DNA from: Catonia carolina
Taxonomy: Eukaryota > Arthropoda > Insecta > Hemiptera > Achilidae
Direction: 5' to 3'
Length of the DNA stretch: 64,000 nt
Assembly: GCA_035578175.1 (NCBI GenBank)
Contig: JAQMRL010000001.1
Span: forward strand, 429,611,545 to 429,675,544
Made by a program: the position numbers and the translations under genes. Below, piece by piece: positions 22,876 through 34,900 of the stretch (within the stretch, counting starts at the first letter, position 1; each line of letters begins with the position of its first letter). Under the pieces are notes generated by a model, which saw only the letters and a program-made list of their open reading frames with translations, had not been told where the DNA came from and did no database searches.

Positions 22876-22978
22876 TACAATTAGCTGAACAAGAAACAGA
22901 ACAAAAATTTTTGTAGCCCTGGAACTAACAGATCGAGTGCTAATAAATTTAACACTCCAACTGCCTGTTTAGGAGCAA
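22876..22978 (-). repeat. Rep-B, remainder of the interrupted copy
   Basis: Continues from CAATTAGCTGA to CACTCCAACTGCCTG, completing the copy split by mariner. Confidence 0.85.
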
Positions 22979-24020
22979 ATATTTCGTACGTAAACTAATA
23001 TCTTATAATACAGACATTAAAATTCTATCACTTTAAGTACTAAATGTGCCTAAACAGGAAAATATTTAACAAATAAAACAAAAATATTAATTAAGATTTT
23101 TTTATTATAAAAAAGCAATCAGTTAAATATTTTTAAAACAAAACATTAACTGATTAAGCACATACTTAAGACAATAAATTTTATGATACTAGCATAAAAA
23201 TATAATATTATTTTAAAATAAAATCTATAATATAAACTCTCTTTTATAATAATATATACAAAAATAACAATTTTAATTTTGAGATCTTTCACATATTCTT
23301 TCAACAAACAATAACATCTTTCTCTGTTATTTACAACACAAATTATTATGAACTACCTACATAAAACAAAACAATCTTTTATCACATTCATTTACTCACG
23401 CACATGAAACCTGTATGATTGTACTATAAAAGTGATTAATGATGCTATAAATATTTAAGAGAAAGAGAGCTTTAAAAAATAAATATACTTATTATTGTAT
23501 TATACAATAACTAATACAATTTAGTATACAATACTAAATGCATTATAAACATTTTAATATATTTACAAAAATAATGTGGCAAATAAAGCCAAAAATTTAA
23601 AAAAAAAAACAAAATATAAAGCATTTAATAAGTAGAATGTATTTATAATTACTAATTTAATCTCTATCAAAATGGTACATCTAAAATTTTGACACAATTA
23701 CAATTATAAACATAACAAAATGTTTTTAAACATAAATGTATCACAAAATTATTTTACAATAGAACGCCAATTATCCGAAGTTCAATTACTGATTAAGCAA
23801 ATCTCATTTTAATCTATATTTAGAAAAATGGAAGATAACCTAATCACTATATAGTTTCTGATATTCTACTTTCCAGTGTTTCATACATAATAATCTATTA
23901 TTTATTGTATAACTGTATAAAAAGTAACAACACCTACATTTTTCTGATATTGTAGCACACTCGCTTCAAGAGAGTACGATGTAGGGAAAAGTCAGCTTCT
24001 AAACAAACCAAGTATTCAAG
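22979..24020. other. AT-rich, nothing recognised
   Basis: Very AT-rich spacer left of the echinus 3' end. Part could be distal 3' UTR, but no signal decides it. Confidence 0.35.
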
Positions 24021-24500
24021 AAAAGTTTGAATAACCAGGTCTTAAGAGAAAGTAATCCACATTCTCTTCTTTGATACCAAGGGTGTAGTCCACCACAAAT
24101 GGGTGCTTTCTACTTGGAATTGTTGTAAAGATCAAAGGGAAGGGTTAACCGGATGGCATTGCTTTTAATAGGAAACTGCATTTTGACAATACACCACGGC
24201 AAACCTGTTTCATTGTCAACGACTACCTGGCTCGAAACGGCATGACAACACTACCCCAGCACCCCTGCAGACTTTTACCTGTTCCGCTGAGAGAAAACAG
24301 CCATTTAGAGGACACTGCCTTTGGACTGTAGCAGAGGTCAAAGTGGCTTTGACGAGCTGCTTGAAGGATATATTGATAAAGGACTTCTAGAGAGCCTTCT
24401 AAGTTTGGAAAACTCATTGTTAGAAGATTGTGTTGACCCCTAAGGATCCTATTTTGAAGAATTTTAATAACTTGTAGCAATATCTTCAAAAAAACTTTTC
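24021..24500 (+). pseudogene. degenerate mariner transposase C-terminus
   Basis: Scattered frames read VNDYLARNGMTTLPQHP, TPADFYLFR and ENSLLEDCVDP-GSYFEEF, the order seen at the end of mariner transposases. Several stops and frame changes. It lies just downstream of echinus in the opposite orientation. Confidence 0.7.
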
Positions 24501-24906
24501 CTGAATTTCTCTCATTAATTTTTATACACACTGTATTATTCATCATACAACAATATTAATTTTTAAGATAATTGTTTAATATATACTCAACTACTTAAAA
24601 TTATTAATCCATTTACTGAAATCGCAATCGACACTGATAATGAATTTGGAAAACAGGCGTTCTAGTGTGTCTAAAAATACTGAGCTTTCTAAAAGGCTCT
24701 ATTTAAAACTCTAAGGTAAAATTTATAAATCTTACACAAACTAAAATAACTAATGATTCTAGGTAGCTCTATTAAACTGGATATATGAGAATCTATCTAT
24801 CTCATTATGATACCATAATCTATATGATCTACAAAGATAAAATAATTATCTAAATTAGGCACTCTTCTTATGAGACAACATAAAAGAGAAAATTAAGGTA
24901 GCTTAA

Positions 24907-24912
24907 TTTATT
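24907..24912 (-). promoter_or_regulatory. candidate polyadenylation signal of echinus
   Basis: AATAAA on the minus strand about 70 nt after the stop codon. AT-rich sequence makes chance matches common and further AATAAA motifs lie beyond, so the true 3' end may be farther left. Confidence 0.3.
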
Positions 24913-24980
24913 CAGGTACTAAATTGTAAAAACATAATGCAGGCACCATTTGAAAAACTCATTGATTAAATGATTTATAA

Positions 24981-27900
24981 CTATGTTTTCGGTTTAAATC
25001 TGGACATATAAAAATCACAGTCGGTGCAGTAAATACTAGGAGGAATTACTTGTTTTTTCCTACATAAATTACAAGGATTTGTTCTTAAATGAGCTAGTCC
25101 TGATGGAACGTTTGAACGTTCACCAGCAACCTTATTTGTTTCAATTTGTTTAGGAGGTGGAGGATGTTGATAAGCAGGATATTTCATCGGTTGTGAATTT
25201 GCTAGTTGTGGATTCTGTGACGTTGATAAAGGATATGAGGAACTATGTTGTACACCAGAAGTTGTGTTCGATGAATTTAAATGTCCATTTGATTGCGAAC
25301 TATAACTACTTGTTTCAGGTAAATGTTGATAATAACACCTTGTGTTTGGTTGAGATCCTTGCGGTTTTATTTGAGAATGATTTATTAATTGATGGTTTAT
25401 TTGAGATATTGGTATTTGTTGATGAGAATTAACAGAAGATGGAGGGTAATTATTGGTATTTTGATGATGGTGAGGTGATCCTTGTGGATATGAAGACTGT
25501 TGTGGAATTTGATGATTTTGAGGATACTGGTGAGTTTGATTAGGATATTGATGTTGCAGACCTGACGTTGAAGATGTCGGTGTTTGTTGATACATATGTT
25601 GTTCTGGTCCGTTATAATGAGATCCGTTTGGATTGGGTACCCTTTGATAAATATCAGTTCTTGTTGGTATATTTTGTTTAGGAGGTGGCGGAGGGTAATT
25701 GTATTCAGGAGGAGAAAGATCTTGTTGATACATTCCTTGAGGTCGACCATTTCTTAAAAGGCTATGTTGATGATTCACAACTGATGAAGAACTTTGTGTT
25801 TTCTGAATATGATCTGATGATTGTGGTATAGCGGTTGGATGTAATGATCCAGTTGAATTTGTTGGTCTGAGTTGCTGATGGAGAGGAGACATCTGACTAC
25901 ACTGATTCATATTTTGAGTTGCTGCATTCAAGGCTGCACTGTATGGTAAATTGTAGTTTATATTAGATTCATGAGAAATTTGAGGATTAACATTTTGGTG
26001 CAAGTGGTTAACATTTTGATGGTATGTATGTGGAAGATTTTGCTTCCTTAAATCCTGATTATAATAACTCATCTGCTGAACATTAGTTCCAGGTAATTGT
26101 CGAGCCAATACTGGAGACTGCTGAGGTAAACCTAAAGTTTGACTGAAAACTGCTGCTTGACTTGTAGCAAGATTTTGTACAGGTGGATTAATTGGTTTCT
26201 GTTGATAACTATTGATTGGATGTTGGCTGCACTGTGGTTGCGGCTGATGCTGCACACATGGTGAATTATGCTGAATCGGAGGATGCCCATTTTGTTGATG
26301 CTGATGATTCACCTGATTAATCAAGTTCTCATCTCCTTGATGTCCCTGTTGAACAGAAAGCTGTTTATTTGTTTCTTGGTAATGTAATAAGTCTTGCTGA
26401 TTACTTGCATTAGGATTTTGATGATAACCATTATGTACTGGTGCTGAAGAACTCAATGCCGAAACATTCTGAGGTGAAACACAGTTCATAGTATTACTAG
26501 TGAATTGATTATTTGTGTTAGGATGAACATTAGGATTAGTTGAAACACTGTGTTGAAAATGACCAACGGAAGAATTTTGGATCAAATTTGGTGGTTGTCT
26601 GTTCAGCAATGGAGACTGCTGAATTTTTGAAGACACAGTTTGTTGTGGTCCATTTCTTACATTCATAACAGATGGGTTGACATGGGCAATATTTTGTTGG
26701 TTACTATAATAACTACTTTCATTCTTATTATTAGAGTGATTGGCTGTTATATTTTCTAGATTAGCATTAATAAAATTTATAATTGAGTCTGATTCTCCTA
26801 AGTTTTTCTTTTCTTTAACTAAATCATCTTCGAATGAATTTTTATTTTGAGTATCACCACAATTTTTCAGGTGATCTTTGTAAGTCCAAGAAGGAGGTTT
26901 CTGTCCCATATTATCAGAATTTGTTCTTTTTAATGGCACAACAGATTGTACAGTAATCTCTCTGTTCTCCTGAGGAGGTGAATCCTTATGTAATACACTT
27001 CGTAAAACCCTCTCTAAAATAGGATTAGGAATGTAACCATCAATTTCATCTTCTTCTGCTGTAGCAACCAAAACTACTTGTTCACAGAATGTTACATTCT
27101 TCTTTTTACCAGATTTTCTCTTTTGCTCATCTTGATTTTGTGATATTGTAGATAAGGCACCTTTTATTTCAGTTTCACCATTCGATTTGTTGACAATGAA
27201 TTTCATATCTGGTTGATCATGAATCCCATTATTTTGCATCTCAGAAATTTTATTTATTAAAGAGTGCTGAGAATCATAACTAATTTGTTTGTTATTGATC
27301 TGAGGATTTTGTGGAACCGTTGCTTTTAATCTCGGATCAGAATCAGGTTGAACATGGTTTAATTTGATTTGCTCAAACCTTGATTTTAAATCCTTAACGG
27401 AAGCAACTTGTGAATTTCTGTTTCCATTTTCATAAGTATTAATTTCATTATTATCTAAATTCTGTTTAATATCTGGACTAATAGCATTGTACGAATTTTG
27501 AACTTCTACTGATTTAGTTGGTGTGGGTATTCTTGAATTTAAACTACTGTTACTACCACTGTGATGTTTATCAGATGTAATTTGTCCTGGTTTTTTGCTT
27601 TTCAAAGCAGCTTGTTTGGCCTGTAATTCTTTTAACCAAGTTTCACCGCCAATAGCCCTTGCTGCTTCATAACTTTCCTCCGCTTTTCGTTCCATATCAG
27701 ATAATATTTGCTGCCGTTTTTGTTGAACTTGTGCCAAAAGGCTTCCAGGAATAGGGCTGGTTCGTTTAAATGCTTCTTGTGCAAGATTTCCAGGAATTGG
27801 ACTGGATCTCTTAAATGCCTCTAATTCTTTATTTTGCAAAATATCTATTGTTGGTGGAGGTGGAAAATCTTCACTTGCTTGTCTTGAATGAGTTGTTGAA

Positions 27901-28987
27901 TTTAATGGTGATGGATAAGGCGGTAAAGGAAAAGAAATTAAATCGGTTTCTTCACTTGCCGATTTTCCAGGTGATTGTTCTTGATGAACCTGAGCGGTTG
28001 TAACTAATCTGTTTGATTGATGTTGCAGACCATTCGCATAAGTTACAGATTCAATTTTAGGCTTTTCATTATAATTTGCAGGTATGTATGGTAACGACTG
28101 AGGTTCTTGTATCCAATCCTCATAACCATTTTGTTTAGAATCTCCATGAGGAAGAGGAAATGGAGGTCGTTCAGATTTTGTTAACTGTGATGTTGTTCGT
28201 ACTGGAGGAGGAGGTGGTACCTTAGCCATGTGAAGGACTTTACTTCCATAGAAACTTTTCCTCATCAGTTTACTTCTTTCTAAATTTGGATTTCCAGAAA
28301 ATTCTAAATGCCCTTCGGATAGGTAACCACTTAATGTTGGTTGTTTTTCAGCTTTACTGTCCAGACTGGAATCATCCTTAACCACACCTTTCGGAACAAC
28401 TTCATCTTCTCTTAAATCTGGCATACTCCGATTCTTTCTTCTCATTAAACCACCCATTAATAACTTTCTTCTGATTTTATGCTGTTTCTTTCCCTGTTTT
28501 GCTTCTTCAGCTTTTGCGGTTTTCTTTCCTGTTGCCTCCTTTGAAAGAGAATTTGAAATAAATTCTTTTTGATTTTTACTGTTTCTTTCTTCACTTCTTG
28601 CTCTTTTCTCTACTTCTTTCTTTCCATTTGTTTTACTTTTGGAATACAAACTTCGACCCGGTCTATCATACATTAAATACTCTTCATCTTCAACCACACT
28701 TTTTGTTTTTGTCGCTCGAGAAAGTAATCCCTTTTTACTTTTCGGTAAAGTTGCATATATTTCTATGTTTTTGTGAGGTGATGTTTTCTCAGGTGTAGAA
28801 ACAGGTGATTCTCGTGGGATTGTTTTTGTTTGAGGAACAGCTGTAGACATTGGTACTGGGCTGGTCAGAAGCTCTCGACTATTCTGCCTGGAATGGTTTC
28901 CTGGAGTTTTGTCTTTTGAATTTTGACGAGAGTGAGATATCCTTCCACTGCATCCACTACCTTCACGGCTATGGCGGCCTTCAACAT
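24981..28987 (-). CDS. ec: echinus exon j, 4-kb terminal exon and stop
   Basis: 4,007 nt open without a break. Acceptor ctttttacag at 28988; stop TAG at 24981-24983. In order: basic Ser/Lys region with KSKKGLLSR and [16 protein letters not shown]; proline runs ([16 protein letters not shown]); twin repeats around FKRSSPIPG and FKRTSPIPG; a coiled stretch [19 protein letters not shown]; then ~700 residues dominated by Gln, Asn, His, Ser and Pro. The extreme C-terminus leaves low complexity and reads [25 protein letters not shown], a CxxC...CxxC motif likely to bind zinc. Opposite-strand open frames inside this exon are shadows. Confidence 0.93.
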
Positions 28988-31900
28988 CTGTAAAAAGAAA
29001 ACAATAGAAAATTATATTAGACACCAGAAAACTATTTCACCAACACTTTTTCAAATAATACAAAATTAAAGTTTAATTTTTTACTTTCATTTTCTAAGAC
29101 AATAAAATTAGTTAACATACATAAATTAACAATTAACATTTCAGAAAAAAGGTCTTTTAGAAAACGTTTATAATTTTTTATTAACCCACACTGATAAGCA
29201 TTGCATGAATTTCTTAACTTTTTCTCAGCAGCTATCATAATATTGTAACAAACGGATATTTTGCATTTCTGCAGCCATAGTAACACTATGGTAAGCAGTA
29301 ATGGCTACTTTACTATGGTTTTAAATTGTATCTGTGGTAATATTACTACTGCTCATTAACCATTTCTAAATTATAAACCATAAAGCATTTCTCTATAATT
29401 TTTATATATATATTTCAGCAGACAGACTGCACTTTTGTTTAAGTTAGTCTCTTTGGATTTAAATTGTCAGAGCACGTTTTTATAAGATTAGTTCACGTTT
29501 ATATGTTTATTTCTTTTTACCTATGAGTTTTAAAAGTTTATAGCATATGCTTCTGGACTGATATTCAAATAAATTAATAAAAAAGTATTAAGTCTGAGTT
29601 AATCAATTTTTTTTAATCAAGCGAGTTGTATTAAGTGAACTTTAGTACACTAAAACCCCAATTAACTGAAATTCAGGGAACAAACCCGATTTCAGATACA
29701 TGAAATTCTGGATAACACACAGTCATACTTTCAAGATTTAAAAATAGTAAAAATGATTATACAGTATTTTTTACAACTGTACATTAGTATATAACTGAAA
29801 TTTCAGGAGAACAAAATGTAAATGTGCGTACTGTACACTAGTACAGTAATAAATACAGTGAAATATCCTTTTTAAATTATTTAGTCTTAAAATGTGCAAA
29901 ATTTTTGTGGCAAAATCAGCCTATCGTTTTATTTGAAGCACGTCCTGGAGGTCAAGAATGAGTAAATAAATTCCCTGAATAGTGAAACTTTATATTTGTA
30001 ATTTATTTAATTGGACACTGTTCTGCTATTTAATGATGCTATATATTTTAAATGCTGAACTGTCCGTGTGCACAATATTAAAATAGAGTAATCCCCAAAT
30101 TAAAAAACAAGTTTTTTTGGATCCATTTCAAATAAGCAGGTTTTAGATAATTGGGGTTTTACTGTAATTAAATATAGTATAGGCCTAGGTATATTATATA
30201 AATTCTACTAAACATATAGCCTACATCATGTTAAAAAAAATTGTAAAGAAAAATTTCATGTAAGTAACATTTTTGTGCTAACAAAATTAATGATAGTCAA
30301 AAAATGTGCAATTTAATATATAAAGGAAGTTACTCATTACAAGAAATTTTAAAACAATGTAATTTTTTAATTAGCCTACGAAAAATTTGTAAAAAGTCAT
30401 GTAACGAATAAATATCTCTTATGTTGCTAAGCTTATTGTAAGTTTATTACAACTGCTTTAGCTTATTCTAAAAATAAGTTTAAAATAATACATCTTTGAT
30501 GGTATATCTTAAACATCAATTAATATTTCAAAATAAAATATTAAAATATAATGATTCTTACGTTTACTAGGCTCTTCCAGTTTTTTATGCAGACTTCTAG
30601 CTCTCATCACACAGGTGTTATGTTTCATTCTAGCAGCACTTGCTGTTTGAGGATTACTGTAAGGAGCATCCATAGCTGCCCTTGCTTTACCAGCAGCTGC
30701 TTGGCACAAAGACAATGCTGTAACAAGATCTTCAGCCTCTTCTGATCTACCCAATAACTGATCTGCTTCACGACAAAGCCTCTCGCAGTCATCTGCAATA
30801 GAAAACAAGGTCAGGTTAGTGACATTAACTACAATTAAAAGAATAGAAAATATAGTTGAATTTTTACCTAATTCCAGGATTATGAAAAATTATAGTTGAA
30901 TTTTTACCTAATTCCAGGATTATGAAAAATTTGTACATTATCTGAAGTAGCTGGTCATTACCAACAACTATTACAAGAAGAACCGTTTAACAACATTGAA
31001 GCAAATTTTTCAGGAAAGCATTTTTACAATTTCTCATGTATAATACACTTATTTTTAATACAAAAAATAAATTATCCATCAATTAGCCATAAAAAATTAA
31101 CAAAATCTACAGACTTGTACATAACTCTTACATTTTTAAATTCACTTTTAACATGAAGAGTACAATATTTATTGCACGAAAATTGAAACTAGTAAATAAG
31201 TTGAAGGTGCATGCAAATCACAAAAACCCCTTGAAAAAAATTTTTGAGATATTTTAATGATAAATTTGAATCTCTTATAATAAAAGTATACAAAAATATT
31301 AATGGTATACTTTTCTAAAATTTATACTGATAACCACTAACATTTTTTCTAAAAATTATTTAGGACAGTATTACAAAAAACTGCATTTCGTTATCTATAC
31401 TCTCAATAAGTTGTAACTATGCCTAAAAAGGTTCTTATTTTTCTTTGGCTAAATAGATTAAAAGAAGAAATATTGTTAACATTCAGGTATACTGCTCTAC
31501 TTAAGTTTTTAAAGTTATTTTTTTATTAATTAAGTACTGTACGTGAACAATGTTGGTGCCAACACAGTTGTGTAGAAGCAATGCATGCATGGATTTTGAT
31601 GACAAAGAATATAAAATGCAATTCAGTTGGCTTAATTGTGGTACTCAGAAAAACTGAAGGTGCTTCAGAGAAGATTACATCCAAATATACAAATTAGGCA
31701 GTTTGAATTAGCTACAACTTTCAATGTTTTCAGATCAAACAATATTCAATACGACCTTAGCAATACAAGCAAGACAGGAATCAAAGTTGAGGCAGAATGT
31801 TAAAAAGACGAGGTACAGAACAACCTCATTAGACTATGGCTTATAAGAAAAATTGAAGAAATATATATATTGAAAAACAGATTCGTGTGTTAACAGGTTG

Positions 31901-34900
31901 GCTGCCGTGAGATGGGCCGGCGCTACTCAGGCTTTTGTTACCCACAGGCCGTGAGTAATACGGTTGCTACTCAATTCCTATTCTACAATTTTGTTAATAT
32001 CTTTTCGCGGCCTGCTTGGAGCGTGTTGTAATTTTAATACAGCCTCTATGGCATACAATTGCATATATGTACGGTAGCAACTTCTTTGAGAAGCCATAAG
32101 AACTCTAATGACACGCGAGAGAACTGACGCTATTCGCTTCCGTTGTTTCATTGAATAAACATCGTTTTATTGAGAATTTAGTCCATTTTTTAGTTTAGTT
32201 TGTTGTTTTATCGTATTAGTTTTTTATCTAATTAATTTAAACCGGTGAACTCACTTTTTTTCATTATTTTTAATTGTATTAATGGTTGTTTTTATATTAA
32301 TAGAATAATAAACGCATAATTAAAAAGGAACTGTGTTTTTATTGCGTGGCCCGTTGGGAAGGGGTTTCCTTTAACATGGGCGGCAGCCAACCTGTTAAAT
32401 GTAAATTAATTTATCTTATATTACTTACAAAATTAAAATAAATGATAATTACCAGTTTGGCTGTTGTGTAATGAATAAATATCTCCATTGTGATGATTAT
32501 TAACAATCCCACAACTTGGTGACTGATGCCCTTCTGGTATCTGTGCCAGCTGAAAAATAAATAGAATTTAAGGTACAATTTTATTAAAAAAATTATAATA
32601 TTAAAATAAACATTTAATTTCAAATAAAATAATTAATTTAATTTCAAAACCACAAACATTTTAAAGAAACAGTTTGGAACATCCTAGGACCTAACCTAAG
32701 AAGGAAGAAAACAACTACAATCATAGACTCTGAACAAAGAGATATATGAAAGAAACTGAAAACGGTAGTCCATGTAATGAGAAAAAGGAGACTTGTATTT
32801 TTCGGACATGTGACAAGAATGAATGATAGCAGACTGACAAAACAAATTTTTGATAAAATAATATACTCAAAACCAAACCAGCGTGGTTCACAGTAACATT
32901 AAACGACCGTAACAATGGAAACATCGACAGAAGACATTAAGAATAGGGAAATATTTTAGAAATAAAAGCCAGAGAGTGGTCTTCAGAGGAGAGAATGAAA
33001 AGAAGAGACGTTAACCCCACAACATTGAATAACTTAAGAGAAGGAAAGATCCGAAAGAATGAGTTTGTGGGAGAATTTGGTTTGTGGGAGAAAAGGAAAT
33101 ATGAGCAAAACATGAAGAAGTAATTAAAACATTGACTTAGAGTGTTCTCTCTAAAGGGCTATTCAGTTTTATTTCATTGACAGTAAGTTTAACTTTAACA
33201 AAGGATATACCTATATAGGATATTAGATCTAATTAATTTAAAAACAAGCTAATAATACAAAATTAGACTTCAATAGTTATGAATCAACATAAAAGATCAT
33301 CTTCACAAGTCACTCACCACAGCTCTCTTTTAATATTCATTTTTAAAGTTAAAATCTTGCCGTTGTAGTAGTAAATACATCCACAAAATACTGAACTCGG
33401 TTTCTTAATCCACTGCATAATATGAGGTAGATTGGGAAACAAACTTAACCTAACCTAACTATTATCCCATAATCTTCAAAACATTAATTAAATGAAGATA
33501 TATTCTGTATCAAAAGTATATTCTAACTCAAAACTTCCTACACATGAACTAAATAATCAAACAACGTAAACTAAATAATTGAACATACTTTGTAGAAAAT
33601 TACAAAAAATATGGTATAGCCTAGTGCATGCCACGAAAAAAATTCTGTTGAGTTTGAAGAGCTTTATCTCAAAAACAACGGAAAATTTTGAACGCTACAC
33701 CAAATTAAAGCCTGTTCTTTTCTGGATTGATTGGTTAGACTTAATTATTGCATTGAGAAAGTAGTCAAACATACAGCAATTTACGCACAAAAAGTACCCA
33801 CTTTTAGCTGGTTTTTCGTTAATGTGCTTTTTAAAACGTCTGTTACTTTATCCAGGCTTTACATAAAAAATCGGGGTTTAAGTACGTTAAAGATCACAGT
33901 TTTCTCTATAATATGAATATTTTAAAAGTGAAATCTGATGTTTTGTTTTTATATGCCATTTTTAAAAGAAAGTGCTAATTTGGCTCCATGTAAAGATAGA
34001 AAAATGATTTTTGGACTCAAACATGAATTTTTACAACAGTGTTATTTCAAGCATAGTGTTTTATAAATACAGTGGCAAATAAAACGGAAACAGAACTAAG
34101 AATGTTCAAATTTTTCTGTTTAGTTGTTTTTGAGATACAGATCTTCTAACACAACGGACTTCTTTCGTGGCGTGCACTATACTATCAACATAATGATTGT
34201 TTTCTAAAGAAAATCCAAAATAAACTATTTATAGTGGATTTTTAATAAATTTATTTGTTAAAATGTTATAAAACTTACCTGTAGATTGTGTTTGAGTGTT
34301 TGTTGTAGAGGAAGACTGTCATTAGAAGATAAGGAATACGAGTCATAGCCAGCATCACAAGGACCACCACTGGAACTTGAAAGTTCTCCTGGTTTTAAAC
34401 TTGTTGGACTTCGAGGAACACTACCAGCACCCCTGTGAAAACAACAAATTATATTCAAATTCAACATTCAAGTTTATTTTACAAATTATTAGGGTTAAAA
34501 ATTGTTATAAAAAGTCACACAATATGGTTTTAAGATAAGAGAACATCTTCAATTTTTTTCTAAAAAATATTTTTAATGGTTTTGTAGAATAGACTATTCT
34601 GAACAAAATTATATTCATATTATTTTTGACACATGATTTATGTCAACAAATAAACAAAAGTATAAGCAATGCCGTAGACAAATTAAAATTTTTTTGTCAA
34701 AACTGATTTTTCAAACTTAAAAAGCTTGTTTTATTCAACCTAAAAGGATGATTTATTCTGAAAGGATGCTGTACTCGAAAGTGGTACAGAAAAGATCAAA
34801 TGTGAAGCAAGACAGTACTCTGAACCCTCTTTTGTTTGTTTTGTTAACAGATGAATCCACAAAATTATAAGAGAAGATCAACAAAGATGCAAATTTCCAA

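Noticed and set aside
25157..25750. ORFs on both strands inside the large echinus exon
   Set aside because: Shadows of the Gln/His/Asn-rich coding frame.
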